Part shown: in pieces, positions 1 through 15,000 of the stretch
How the letters are laid out: each line of letters opens with the position of its first letter
Position numbering within the stretch: the stretch's first letter is position 1
Assembly (NCBI GenBank): GCA_020796225.1
Contig: CM036756.1
Span: forward strand, 43,333,398-43,397,397
Reading direction: 5' to 3'
Source: Arion vulgaris
Taxonomy: Eukaryota > Mollusca > Gastropoda > Stylommatophora > Arionidae
DNA length: 64,000 nt
Made by a program: the position numbers and the translations under genes
The notes under the pieces: model-generated
Database searches by the model: none
Told to the model about the DNA's origin: nothing
What the model saw: the letters and a program-made list of their open reading frames with translations, nothing else

Positions 1-3000
1 ACAAGTAGAACTGGGTGTATGAGTGGCAGAGTGAGGAATTACACGTTGTACAAGTAGAACTGGATGTATGGGGTGGCAGAGTGGAATTCACGTTGTACAA
101 ATAGAACTGGATGTATGAGGAGCAGAGTGAGAGTTACATGTTGACAAGTAGAACTGGATGTATGGAGCAGAGTGAGGAGGTACACGTTGGTACAAGTAGA
201 ACTGGATAAGGAGGAGCAGAGTGAGGAGTTACATGTTGTCAAGTAGAACTGGATGTGGAGGGGCAGAGTGAGGAGTTACACAAGAGAACTGGATGATGAG
301 GGGCAGAGTGAGGAAATGTTGTACAAGTGGAACTGGATGTATGAGTGGCGGAGTGAGGAGTTACACGTTGTACAAATAGAACTGGATGTATGAGGGCCAG
401 AGTGAGGAATTACATGTTGTACAAGTAGAACTGGATGTATGAGGAGCAGAGTGAGGAATTACATGTTGTACAAGTAGAACTGGATGTATGAGGAGCAGAG
501 TGGGGAATTACACTTGTACAAGTAGAACTGGGTGTATGAGTGTCAGAGAGAGGAATTACAGTTGTACAAGTAGAACTGGATGTATGAGTGGAGAGTGAGG
601 AGTTAAGTTGTCAAGTAGAACTGGATGTATGAGTGGCAGAGTGAGGATTACAGTTGACAAGGCAAGAACTGGATGTGATGAGTGGCAGAGTGAGGAATTA
701 CAGTTGACAAGTAGAACTGGATGAGAGGGGCAGAGTGGGGAGTTACAGGGTAAGTAGAACTGGGTGGTGAGGGCAGAGTGAGGAGTTACACAAGAGAACT
801 GGATGTATGAGGGGCAGAGTGAGGGTTACACCTTTTACAAGTAGAACTGGATGTATGAGGGGCAGAGTGAGGAGTTACATGTTTCAAGAGAACTGGATGA
901 AGGAGTGGCAGAGGTAGGAGTTACATGTTGAACAAGTAGAACTGGATGTATGAGTGGGAGAGTGAGGTGCCACTTGCAGAAGTAGAACTGGATGTATGAG
1001 GGGCAGAGGAGGAGTTACAGTTGTACAAGTAGAACAGGAAAGGAGGGCAGAGTGAGGGGTTACACAAGTAGAACTGGATGTAGGAGTGGCAGAGTGAGGA
1101 GTTACATGTTGTACAAGTAGAACTGGATGTATGAGTGGAGAGTGGAATTTAAAGTTGTACAAATAGAACTGGATGTATGAGGAGCAGAGTGAGGAGTTAC
1201 ATGTTGTACAAGTAGAACTGGGGTGTATGGAGCAGAGTGAGGAGTTCACGTTGTACAAGTAGAACTGGGTGTATGGGGTGGCAGAGTGAGGAGTTACATG
1301 TTGTACAAGTAGAACTGGATGTATAGGGAGAGTGAGGGTTACATGTTGTACAAGTAGAACTGGATGTAGAGGAGCAGAGTGAGGGGTTGCACAAGTAGAA
1401 CTGAGTATGAGGAGCAGAGTGAGGATTCACAAGTAGAACTGGATGTATGAGTGGCAGAGTGAGGAGTTACATGTTTTACAAGTAGAACTGGATGTATGAG
1501 GGCCAGAGTGAGGGAATCACGTTGTACAAGAGAACTGGATGTATGGTGGCAGAGTGAGGAGTTACATGTTGTACAAGTGAACTGGATGTATGAGGAGCAG
1601 AGGAGGAGTTACACAAGTAGAACTGGGTGTATGGGGGAGAGTGAAGGGGACATGTTGTACAAAGAACTGGATGTAGAGTGGCAGGAAAGGAGGAGTTCAT
1701 GTTGTACAAGTAGAACTGGGGTTATGAGGGCAGAGTGGGAGTTACACGTTGTACAAAGTAGAACTGGGAAATATGAGGGCAGAGTGAGGAGTTACATGTT
1801 GTACAAGTAGAACTGGATTTGGGGTGGCAGAGTGAGCAGTTACATGTTGTACAAGAAACTGGGTGTAGAGGAGCAAATGGGGAATTAGACGTTGTACAAG
1901 AGACTGATTATGAGTGGAGAGTGAGGAATTACACGTTGTACAAGTAGAACTGGATGTAATGGCAGAGTGGGAATTACAGTTGTACAATAGAACTGGATGA
2001 ATGGAGGCAGAGTGAGGAGTTACATGTTAAAGAGAACTGGATGTATGGAGCAGAGTGAGGAGTACATTTTTGACAAGAGAACTGGATGTATGAGGAGCAG
2101 AGTGAGAAATTCATGTTGTACAAATAGAACCGATGTGAGGGGAGAGGAGGAGTTACACAAGTAGAACTGGATGATGAGGCAGAGTGAGGAGTTACATGTT
2201 TCACAAGCGAACTGGGTGTTGAGGCGAGAGGAGTTACAGCTGGCAATAGAACTGGATGTAGAGGTGCAGAGGAGAATTACATGTTGTACAAGTAGAACTG
2301 GATGTATGAGGACGAGTGAGGAATTACATGTTGTACAAGTAGAATGATGTATGGAGGGGCAGAGGGGAATTAATGTTTTACAAGTAGAACTGGATGTATG
2401 GGGTGCAGAGAGAGGAATTACAGTTGTACAAGTAGAACTGGATGTATGAGGGCAGAGTGAGGAGTTACAAGTTGTACAAGAGAACTGGATGAAGAGTGGA
2501 GAGGAGGGTTACACGTTGTACAAGTAGAATTGGGTGTAGAGTGGCAGAGTGAGGAATTACATGTTGTACAAGTAGAACTGGATGTATGAGGGGCAAGAGT
2601 GGGAGTTACATGTTGCAAGTAGAACTGGATGTATGAGGGCAGAGGAGGAGTTAACAAGTAGAACTGGATGAAGGGGGAGCAGAGTGGAGTTACATGTTGT
2701 ACAAGAGAACTGGATGTGTGAGGGGCAGAGGAGGAGTACACAAGTAGAACTGGGTGTATGAGGGCAGAGGGGGAGTTACATGTTGACAAGAGAACTGGAT
2801 TATGAGTGGCAGAGGGGAGTTACATGTTGACAAAGAACTGGATGTATGAGGCAGAGGTGGGAATTACAGTTGTACAAAATAGAACTTGATGTATGGAGAG
2901 AGTGAGGGGTTACATGTTGTACAAGTAGAACTGATGTATGGGAGGAGTGAGGAGTTCACAAGGTACAAGTAGAACTGGATGTATGAGTGGCAGAGTGAGG

Positions 3001-6000
3001 AGTTACATGTTGTACAAGTAGAACTGGATGTATGGGGAGCAGAGTGAGGTGTTACATGTTGTACAAGTAGAACTGGATGTATGGGGAGCAGAGTGAGGAG
3101 TTACACAAGCAGGACTGGATGTATGAGGAGCAGAGGAGGAGTTACACAAGAGAACTGGATTATGAGTGGCAGAGTGAGGAGTTACAGTTGTACAAATAGA
3201 ACTGGATGTATGAGAGCCAGAGTGAGGAATTACACGTTGTACAAGTAGACTGGATGTAAAGAGTGGCAGAGTGAGGAGTTACATGTTGTACAAGTAGAAC
3301 TGGATAGATGGAGAGAGTGAGGAGTTACACAAGAGAACTGGGTGTATGGGGACAGGAGGTGGGTTACATGTTTTACAAGTAAACTGGATGTATGAGGGCA
3401 GAGTGAGGAGTTACATGTTGTACGTAGAACTGATGTATGAGGGCAGAGGATTTCAGTTGTACAAGTAGAACTGGAAGAGAGGAGCGAGGAGGAGTTACAT
3501 GTTGTACAAGTGAACTGGATGTATGAGGGCAGAGTGAGAGTTACATGTTGTACAAGTAGAACTGATGATGGGAGGAGCAGAGTGGGGAAAGAGTTGTACA
3601 AGTAGAACTGGAGTGGAGTGGCAGAGTGAGGAATTACAGTTGTCAAGAGAACTGGGTGTATGAGTGGCAGAGTGGGGGAAATTTCACGTTGTAAATAGAA
3701 CTGGGTGTATGAGGAGCAGAGTGAGGAGTTACATGTTGTACAAGTAGAACTGGGTGTATGGGAGCAGAGTGAGGGGCAAGTGCAAGTAAAAACTGGAGGG
3801 AGACAGAGGAGAAGTTACATGTCACAAGAGAACTGATGTGTGAGGGCAGAGTGAGGAGTTACACAAGTAGAACTGGGGTGGAGAGGGAGAGGAGAGATTA
3901 CATTGAAAGTGGAACTGGATGTATGAGTAGGAGTGAGGAGTTACACGTTGTACAAATAGAACTGGATGTATGAGGGCCAGAGTGAGGAATTACATGTTGT
4001 ACAAGTAGAACTGGATGTATGAGGAGCAGAGTGAGGAATTAATGTTGACAAGTAGAACTGGATGTATGAGGAGCAGGGGGGGAATTACACTTGTACAAGT
4101 AGAACTGGATGTAAGGGGTGCAGAGAGAGGAATTTAAGTTGTACAGTAGAACTGGGCAAGGAGTGGCAGAGTGAGGAGTTCAAGTTGTACAAGTAGAACT
4201 GGATGTATGAGTGGGAGAGTGAGAGTTACACGCTGTCAAGAGAACTGGATGTATGAGTGGAGAGTGAGAATTACATGTTTACAAGTAGAACTGGGTGATG
4301 AGGGCAGAGGGGAGTTACATGTTGTACAAGTAGAACTGGATGTTGGGGAAATGAGGGCAAGGAGGAGTTACATGAAAACAAAGGGAAATGGATGTTAGGG
4401 GAGAGGAGCAAGAGATGGAGGTGAGTGGGTTACATGTACAAGTAGAACTGGATGATGAGGGCAGAGGAGGAGTTACACAAGTAAAAACTGGATGTAGAGG
4501 GGCAGAGTGAGGATACATGGCATGCTGGGCAAGTGAACCGGATGTATGAGTGGCAGAGTGAGGATTACAGTTGTACAAATAGAACTGGATGTATGAGGGC
4601 AGAGTGAGGAATTTAAGGTTACAATAGAACTGGATGGAGGAGCAGAGTGGAGAATGTTGTACAAGAGAACTGGATGTATGGGGCAGAGTGGAATTACACG
4701 TTGTACAAGAGACTGGAAAAGGCAGAGGAGGATTACATGCTTTTACAAGTAGAACTGGGATGGAGGTGATGAATGTTAAAGTAGACTGAGATGAGGAATA
4801 GGTACAAGATGGATGTTGCAGGGCAAGAGTAGGTTGTTAGACTTGTATCAAGTAGAATTGACAATGAGGTGAAGGGCAGAGGAGGAGTTGAAAAGAACTG
4901 GATGTTGATGGAGGGGGAATTGTGTGAAGTGAGGTTTAATGTTGGACAAGAGAACTGGATGTATGGGGAGCAGGGAGGGTTAAGTTGACAAGTAGAACTG
5001 GATGTAAGGAGGGAGGGGGAGGAGTTATATGTTTCATGCACAAGTAGAACTGGGTGTATGAGGGAGAGTGGGGATTACAGTTGCAAGAGAACTGGGTGAT
5101 GAGGGCAAGTGAGGAGTTACATGTTGTACAAGCGGTTAAAATGAACTGATGAAGTGGAGTATGAGTGGGGGGAGTTACACGTTGTGAACAAGGGAGGAAC
5201 TGGAATGATATGAGGGCAGAGTGAGAGTTACATGTTGTACAAGTAGAACTGGATGTATGGAAAGTGAGGGACATGTTGTACAAGTAGAACTGGATTATGA
5301 GGCAGAGTGAGAGTTACAGCAAGTAGAACTGGAGAGAGGGGGGGAGAGGAGTTACACAAGAGAACTGGATGTATGGGGCAGGAAAGGTTACATGTTGTAC
5401 AAGTGAACTGGGGTGATGGGGTGGCAGAGGAGGAGTTACAGTTGTACAAGAGAACTGGAAATAGTGAGGTAAAAACACAGTGAAAAATAAGATGTTGTGC
5501 AAGGGAAACTGATGGGATGAGGAGCAGAGGGGAATTAATGTTGTACAAGTAGAACTGGATGATGAGTGGAAGTGAGGAGTTACATGTCAAAAAGTGACAA
5601 GAGAACTGGATGTAGTGAGCAGAGTGAGGAGTTACACGTTGTTACAAGAGAACTGATTAAGGGGAGCAGAGTGAGGGTTACGTTGTACAAGTAGAACTGG
5701 GTGTATGAGGGTGAGAGTGGGGGAGTTACATGTTGAAGTAGAACTGGATGTATGAGGGTAGAGTGGGAGTTACATTGTACAAGTAGAACTGGAAGTGAGG
5801 AGCAGAGTGAGGAGTTACATGTGGGTACAAGAAAAACTGGATGTGAGGGCAGAGTGAGGAGTTACAGTTGACAAGTAGAACTGGATTAGAGGACAGATGG
5901 GAATTAGACGTTGCACAAGTAGAACTGGATGTATGAGTGGCAGAGTGAGGAATTACAGGTTGTACAAGTAGAACTGGATGTATGGGGGGCAGAGTGGGGG

Positions 6001-9000
6001 TTCACAGTTGACAAAATAGAACTGGGGTGTATGAGGAGCAGAGTGAGGAGTTACAGTTGTGCAAGTAGAACTGGATGTATGGGACAGAGTGGGGGAGTAC
6101 AGTTGTACAAGAGAACTGGGTGTATGAGGGCAGAGGAGGGGTTACATGTTGTACAAGTAGAACTGGATGTTGGGGCAGAGTGAGGGTTACAAAAAGTAGA
6201 ACTGGATGTATGAGGGGTGGAGGAAAGAGACATGTTGTAAAGTGGAATTGAATGATGGAGTGGCAGAGTGAGAGACATGTTGTAAAATAGGAACTGGGTG
6301 CTGAGGAGAGGAGGAATTACATGTTGTCAAGAACTGGATTATGAGGAGCAGAGTGAGGATTATGTTGTACAAGTAGAACTATGTATGGGAGCAGAGTGGG
6401 AAATAAAAACGTTGTACAAGTAGGGAAAATGAGTAAGGAGTGGCAGGGAGAGGAATTACAGTTGTACAAGTGAACTGGAGAGGCTGGAGTTGGCAAAAGT
6501 GAGGAGGCAGTTGGGGACAAAGCGAGAACTGGATGTATGGGGGTGGCAGAGTGAGGAGTTACAGTTGTACAAGTAGAACTGGATGTAAGGAGTGGCAGAG
6601 TGAGGAATTAATGTTGTAAAAAAGGGGGAGGGGGATCTGGAATGGAGTTGAGGGCAGAGTGGGGAGTTACATGTTGTACAAGTAGAACTGGAGGTATGAG
6701 GGGCAGAGGAGGAGTTAAGTACAAGTAGAACTGGATGTATGAGGGCAGAGTGAGGTTACACTTGTACAAGTAGAACTGGATGTATGAGGCAGAGTGAGGA
6801 GTTACATGTTGTACAAGTAGAACTGGATGTGACTGGGGGTGGCAGAGGAGGAGTTACATGTTGAAAAAGTAGAACTGGATGTATGAGTGGCGAGTGGGAG
6901 TAGCTAATGCTGCCAAAGTAGAACTGGATGTATGAGGGGCAGAGGAGGGGGTTACATGTTGTACAAGGGAGAACTGGGTGTATGAGGAGCAGAGTGAGGA
7001 GTACAGGCAAGTAGAACTGGGGAAGGGGTGGCAGAGGAGGGGTTAAAGTTGTACAAGAGGAACTGGGTGTAAGAGGGGAGAGGGGAATTGGACTTGTACA
7101 AATAGAACTGGATGTATGAGGGCAGAGAGGAGTTCATGTTGTACAAGTAGAACTGGATGTGGGGAGAGTGAGGAGTTACACGTTGTACAAGTAGAACTGG
7201 ATGTATGGAGGGGAGAGTGAGGAGTTACATGTTGTACAAGTAGAACTTTTGAGAGGTGGGGAAGGCAAAAGCTGAGGGGCATAGGGGCACAAGTAGAACT
7301 GGAGTGCTGAGGAGAGAGTGAGGGAGTTACACAAGTAGAACTGGATGTATGAGGGGCAGAGGAGAGAGTTACACAAGAGAACTGGATGTATGGGAGCAGA
7401 GGAGGGTTACATGTTGACAAGTGAACTGGATGTAAGGGGGGCAGAGTGAGGGGTTACAGTTGTACAAGTAGAACTGGAGGGATGAGTGGCAGAGTGGGGG
7501 AATTACATGTTGTACAAGTAGAACTGGATATAGGAGCAGAGTGAGGAGTTACAGTTGTCCAAGTAGAACTTTGGACTGTACGGCAAGTGAGGAAGAGGGG
7601 GAGTTAGTTGAATGCGGGGACAAGAGGGGAAAATAAGATGAGGAGAGGGGAGAGTGAGGGTTACATTTGTACAAGTAGAACTGGATGTATATGGACAGGA
7701 GGGGTTACAGTTGTACAATAGAACTGAGTGAGGGCAGAGTGGGAATTAAGTTGTACAAGTAGAACTGGATGTATGAGGGGAAGTAGGATTAAAGCAAAAT
7801 GTTGTACAAGTAGGATACGTGACAAGTAAGGATGAGTGAGGAATGACGTGTACAAGTAGAACTGGATGTAAGGAGTGGCAGAGTGAGGAGTTACACAAGT
7901 AGAACTGGATGAGAGGGCAGAGGAGGGGTTAGTACAATAGAACTGATGATGGGCAGGTGGGGGGTTTTCATGTTGTACAAGTAGAACTGGATGTAGGGGG
8001 GCAGAGGAGGAGAAGTTGACAAAGAACTGTGGAGGATGAGGAGTTACAAATGAATTTGATGTTGGGACAAGTAGGGTTTGACAAAGAATGATGGGGAATA
8101 AGTGGGAGAACATTGGACAAGAATGGAAGGAGGTAATTACATGTTGTACAAGTAGAACTGGATGTATAGGAGCAGAGTGATACACGTTGTACAATGGATG
8201 TATGGGCGAGTGAGGTTTTTTGCAAAAAATGTTGAGCAAGTGGGGAACGGAAAGGATGTATGGGGCAGAGTGAGGGTTACATGTTGTACAAGTAGGGAAA
8301 TGGATGTATGAGGGCAGAGTGGTAAGTTTCTTGTACAAGTAGAACTGAAGTATGAGGAGCAGAGTGAGGAGTTACATGTTGCAAAATGAACTGGATGTAT
8401 GAGGGCAGAGTGAGGAGTTAATGTTTTACAAGTAGAACTGATGTATGAGGCAGAGTGGGGAAATGTTGTACAAGTAGAACTGGATGTATGGGGTGGCAGA
8501 GTGAGGATTACATGTTGCAAGTAGAACTGGATGATGAGGGCAGAGTGGGGAATTACACAAAGAACTGGATGTATGAGGAGCAGAGTGAGGAGTTACATGT
8601 TGACAAGAGAACTGATGTGGGAGCAGAGTGGGGGAGGTTTCGTTGTACAAGAACTGGGGTGTAGGGGGAAGAGTGAGGAGTTACATGTTGTACAAGTAGA
8701 ACTGGATGTGAGGGCAGAGTGAGGAGTTTCACAAGTGAACTGGATGTATGAGGGGCAGAGTGAGGAGTTACATGTTTTACAAGGGAACTGGGTGTATGAG
8801 TGGCAGGAGTGAGGAGTTACAGTTGTACAAATAGAACTGGATGTATGAGGTGCAGAGTGAGGGAAATTTCATGTTGTACAAGTAGAACTGGATGTATAGA
8901 GGAGCAAGTGAGGAATTACATGTTGTACAAGTAGAACTGGATGATGAGGAGCAGATGGGAATTAACGTTGTACAAGTAGAACTGGATGTATGAGTGGCAG

Positions 9001-12000
9001 AGGAGGAATACACGTTTTACAAGTAGAACTGATGTAATGAGGGCAGAGTGAGGAGTTACAGTTGTACAAGAGAACTGGGTGTAGAGTGGCAGAGTGAGGA
9101 GTTACACGTTGTACAAGTAGAACTGGATGATGAGTGGGCAGAGTGAGGAATTACATGTTGTACAAGTAGAACTGGATGTATGAGGGGCAGAGTGGGAGTT
9201 AAGGGTTTTACAAGAGAACTGGATGTATGAGGGGCAGAGGGGAGGAGTTGACAAGTAGAACTGGATGTATGAGGGGCAGAGTGAGGTTACACCTTTTACA
9301 AGTAGAACTGGATGTATGAGGGGCAGAGTGGGGAGTTACATGTTGTACAAGTAGAACTGGATGTATGAGTGGCAGAGGTAGGAGTTACATGTTGAACAAG
9401 TAGAACTGGATGTTGGGGTGGCAGAGTGAGGTGCTACAGTTGTAGAAGAGAACTGGATGTATGAGGGCAGAGTGAGGGGTTACATGTTGTGCAAGTAGAA
9501 CAGGATGTATGAGGAGCAGAGTGAGGATTACACAAGTAGAACTGGGGTGTATGAGTGGAGAGTGAGGAGTTAATGTTGTACAAGTAGGGAAATGGATGTA
9601 TGAGTGGCAGAGTGGGAATTACACATTGTACAAATAGAACTGGATGTATGAGGAGCAGAGTGAGGAATTACATGTTGTACAAGTAGAACTGGATGTATGT
9701 GGAGCAGAGTGAGGAGTTACAGGTTGTACAAGTAGAACTGGGTGTATGAGGCAGAGTGAGGGGGTTACATGTTGTCAAAAGAACTGGATGTATGGGGGAG
9801 CAGAGGAGGTTACATGTTGCAAGAGAATGATGTATGAGGAGTGAGGAGGGAAAAACACAAGTAGAATTTGGTGTATGAGGGGCAGAGTGAGGGGTTCACA
9901 AGTAGAACTGGATGATGGGGAGCAGAGGAGGGTTACATGTTGTACAAGTAGAACTGGATGTATGAGGGCAAAAGGAGGAGTACAAAGTTGACAAGAGAAC
10001 TGGAGGGATGAGGCAGGTGAGGGGTTACATGTTCAAGAGGAAAATGGATGTATGAGTGGAGAGTGAGGAGTTACATGTTGTACAAGTAGAACTGATGTAT
10101 GAGGGGGCAGGGGGAGTTAAGTTGTACAAGTAGAACTGGAGTATGAGGAGCAGAGTGAGGAGTTACAGTTGACAGAACTGGGTGTATGAGGACAGTGAGG
10201 AGTTCATGTTGTACAAGTAGAACTGGATGTATGAGAGCAGAGTGGGAATTAGACGTTGTACAAGTAGAACTGGATGTATGAGTGGCAGAGTGAGGAGTTA
10301 CAAGGCAAGTAGAACTGGATGTATGTGGAGCAGAGTGAGGAGTTACAGTTGTACAAGAGAACTGGATGTATGGGGTGGCAGAGTGAGGGGTTACATGTTG
10401 TTACAAGTAGAACGGATGGATGTTGGGGAGGAGGAGGGTTTCAGTTGTACAAGAACTGGAGTAAGAGTGGGCAGAGTGAGGAGTTACATTGTTGTACAAG
10501 TAGAACTGGAGTATGGAGGAGCAGAGTGGGGAATTAGAGTTTTACAAGTAGAACTGGATGTATGAGTGGCAGAGTGAGTTACAGTTGTACAAGTAGAACT
10601 GGATGTATGGAGAGCAAGTGGGAATTACACGTTGTACAAATAGAACTGGAGAGAGAGCAGAGTGAGGGGTTTCATGTTGTACAAGAGAACCGAATGACAG
10701 TGGGGCATGCAGTAGGAAATAGGGGGATGGGTTTCATAGTAAGTAGAACGGATGTATGAGAGCAGAGTGAGGAGTTACATGTTGTCAATAGAACTGATTA
10801 TGAGGGAGAGGAGAATTTTACAAGTAGAACTGGATGTATGAGGAGGGAGAGTTGTACAAGTAGAACGGAAATGGTGGAGAGGAGAATTTCACGTTGTACA
10901 AATAGAACTGGAAAAATGAGGGCAGAGTGGGGGAAATTCAGTTGTACAAAAGAACTGGATGTATGAGGAGCAGAGGGAGGAATTACATGTTGACAAGAGA
11001 ACCCGATGTAGTGAGAGCAGAGGGGAACACACGTTGTACAAGTAGAACTGGGTGTATGAGGAGGGTAGAGAAGGAAAAAGGAAATTTAGGGGAATGTTGT
11101 ACAAGAGAACTGGATGTATGGGGGGCAGAGGAGGAGTTACATGTTGTACAAGTGAACTGGATGGAGGGGCAGGGGTGAGGAGTTACACGTTGTACAATAG
11201 AACTGGATGAGGGTGGGAGAGTGAGGAATTACATGTGTACAAGTAGAACTGGATGTATGAGGGCAGAGTGGGGATTACATGTTGTACAAGTAGAACTGGG
11301 TGTATGAGGGCAGAGTGGGGAATTACACAAGTAGAACTAGTTGAGGGCAGAGGAGGGAATTACAGTTGTACAAGAGAACTGGGTGTGGGGTGGCAGAGTG
11401 AGGAGAAAATTACACAAGTAGAACTGGATGTATGAGTGGCAGAGTGAGGAGTTACAGTTGTACAAGAGAACTGGATGAGGGGTGGCAGAGTGGGAATTAC
11501 ATGTTGTACAAATAGAACTGGATGTATGAGGAGCAGAGTGAGGAGTTACATGTTGTACAAGTAGAACTGGATGTATGGGTAGCAGAGTGAGGAGTTACAC
11601 GGTTGTTACAAGTAGGAGACATTGACGTGATGGAGGGGCAGGGGTGAGGAGTTACATGCGCAAGTAGAACTGGATGTATGGGGAGAGAGGAGGGTCAGTT
11701 GCAAGTAGAACTGATGATGGAGAGGAGAGAGGAGGAGTTAGTAAGTAGAACTTGAGGGGGAGTGAGGAGGAGTAAAGGTGTTAGCAGGTGAGTACAAGAG
11801 AACTGGGGTGTATGAGGGCAGAGTGAGGAGTTCATGTTGTACAAGAGAACTGGATGTATGAGGGCAGAGTGGGGAATTACACGTTGACAAGTAGAACTGG
11901 AAGTATGAGGAGCAGAGTGAGGAGACATGTTGTACAAGTAGAACTGGGTGTTAGTGGAAAAGTGAGGAGTTACAGTTGACAAGTAGAACTGGATGGGAAT

Positions 12001-15000
12001 GAGAGCTGGTAAAGAAGTGGGGAATTAGACTGTTGTACAAGTAGAACTGGATGTATGAGTGGCAAAAATGAGGAGTTACAATGTTGTACAAGTAGGGGAA
12101 AAATGGATGGATGTTGGAGCAGAGTGAGGAGTTACAGTGACAAGAGAACTGGATGATGAGTGGCAGAGTGAGGAGTTACATGTTGTACAAATAGAACTGG
12201 ATGTATGAGGGGCAGAGTGAGGAGTTACACGTTGTACAAGTAGAACTGGATGTATGAGGGCAGAGTGAGGAGTTACATGTTGTACAAGAGAACTGGATGT
12301 ATGAGGAGCAGAGTGGGGAATTAACGTTGTACAAGTAGAACTGGGTGTAAAGAGGCAGAGTGAGGAATTACACGTTGACAAGTAGAACTGGATGTATGGG
12401 GGTGGGCAGAGTGGGGAATTACAGTTGTACAAATAGAACTGGATGTATGAGGAGCAGAGTGAGGAGTTACATGTTGTACAAGTGGAACTGGATGTATGTG
12501 GAGCAGAGTGAGGGTTTCACGTTGTACAAGAGAACTGGATGATGGGGGGCAGAGTGAGGAGTTACATGTTGTACAAGAGAACTGGATGTGGAGGGGCAGA
12601 GTGAGGGAAGTTGACAAGAGAACTGGGTGTTGAGGGCAAGAGTGGGAGTTACATGTTGTACAAGTGGGAACTGGATGTATGAGGGGGAGGGAGGGGGTTA
12701 ACGTGACAAGTAGAACTGGATGTATGAGGGAGGGGTGAGGAAATTACATGTTGTACAAGTAGAACTGGATGTATGAGGGCAGAGGAGGAATTACATGTTG
12801 TACACGAGAACTGGATGTATGAGGACAGAGTGGGGGGTTACACGTTGTACAAGTAGAACTGATGTATGAGTGGCAGAGGAGGAATTACACGTTTTACAAG
12901 AGAACTGGATGAGGGGGGGAGAGGAGGAGTTACAAGTTGTACAAGTAGAACTGGATGTATGAGGGCAGAGTGAGGAGTTACATTCAAAAAGAACTGGGTG
13001 TATGGGGTGGCAGAGGAGGAATTACAGTTGTACAAGTGAACTGGATGTATGAGGCAGAGTGGGATTACAGTTGTCAAGTAGAACTGGATGTATGAGGGGC
13101 AGAGTGAGGATTAACAAGTAGAACTGGGTGTATGAGGAGCAGAGTGAGGGGTTACATGTTGTACAAGTAGAACTGGATGTTGAGGGGCAGAGTGAGGGTT
13201 AACACAAGAGAACTGGATGATGAGGCAGAGGAGGAGTTACATGTTGTACAAGTGAACTGGAATAGGGCGGAGGAGGAGTTACAAGGAAAGTAGAACTGGG
13301 TGTATGAGGGCAGAGTGAGGATTACAGTTGTACAAGTAGAACTGGATGTATGAGGGCAGAGGAGGAATTACAAGTTGACAAGTAGAACTGGATGTATGAG
13401 GAGCAGAGTGGGAATTACACGGTAGAACTGGATGTATGAGTGGCAGAGGAGGATTACACGTGAAAGTAGAACTGGATGTTGAGGGAGAGTGAGGAGTTGC
13501 ATGTTGTAAGTAGAACTGGAAAGAGGAGCAGAGTGAGGAGTTACACAAGTAGAACTGGATGTATGAGGGCAGAGTGAGGGGTTACATGTTGTACAAGAGA
13601 ACTGGGATGGGGAAGGAGTGGCAGAGTGAATGATGTTACATTCTGTACAAAGCAGAACTGGATGATGAGGGCAGAGTGAGGAGTTACATGTTGTACAAGG
13701 GAAATGAGAAGTGGCAGAGTAGGAGTTACATGGGGAGTAAACTGGATGTATGAGGCAGAGTGAGGTGACACGTTGTAAAGTAGAACTGGATGTAGGGGGG
13801 CAGAGTGAGGAGTTTTTGAAAGAGAACTGGATGATGAGGAGTGTGAGGAGTTACAACAAGTAGAACTTTGGGAAAGAGTCAAGTGAGGATTCAGTTGACA
13901 AGTAGAACTGGATGTAAGGAGTGGCAAGAGTGGGAATTAAACTTTTACAAATAGAACTGGAGATGAGGAGCAGAGTGAGGAGTTACATGTTGAAAGTAGA
14001 ACTGGGTGTAAGGAGCAGAGTGAGGAGTTACACGTTGTACAAGTAGAACTGGGTCAGGGGGCAAGAGTGAGGAGTTACATGTTGTACAAGTAGAACTGGA
14101 TGTATGGGGAGCAGAGTGAGGTGTTAATGTTGTCAAGTAGAACTGGATGATGAGAGCAGAGTGAGGAGTTACAAGCAGAACTGGATGTATGAGGAGCAGA
14201 GTGAGGAGTTACACAAAGAACTGGATGTATGAGGAGCAGAGTGAGGTGTTACATGTTGTACAAGTAGAACTGGATGTATGAGTGGCAGAGTGAGGAGTTA
14301 CACGTTGTACAAGTAGAACTGGATGTATGAGGGCCAGAGTGAGGAATTACATGTTGTACAAGTAGAACTGGATGTATGAGGGGCAGAGTGGGGAGTTACA
14401 TGTTGTACAAGTAGAACTGGATGGTATGAGGGCAGAGTGAGGAGTTACACAAGAGAACTGGATGTATGAGGAGCAGAGTGAGGAGTTACATGTTGTACAA
14501 GAGAACTGGATGTGTGAGGGGCAGAGTGAGGAGTTACACCAGTAGAACTGATGTATGAGGGCAGGGAGGGTACCCCGTTGTACAAGTGGAACTGGATGTA
14601 GGGGGAGTGAGGGGTACACGGCCAAATAGAATGGATGTATGGAGGTGGAGAGGTTACATGTTGCAAGTAGAACTGGATGTATGAGAGGCAGAGTGAGGAA
14701 TTACAAGTTGTACAAGTAGAACTGGATGTGGGGGGAGCAGGTGGGGAATTACACGTTGTACAAGTAGAACTGGATGAGAGGGCAGAGAGAGGAATTACAA
14801 GTGTCGAGAACTGGATGTGAGGAGAGTGAGGGTTGCAGAAACTGGGTGAAAGGGGGGGCAGAGTGAGGAGTTACACAAGTGAACTGGATGGATGAGGGAG
14901 AGTGAGGAGTTACATGTTGTACAAGTAGAACTGGGTGTATGAGTGGCAGAGTGAGGTGTTACAACCTTGTACAAGTAGAACTGGATGAAAGAGGGGCAGA

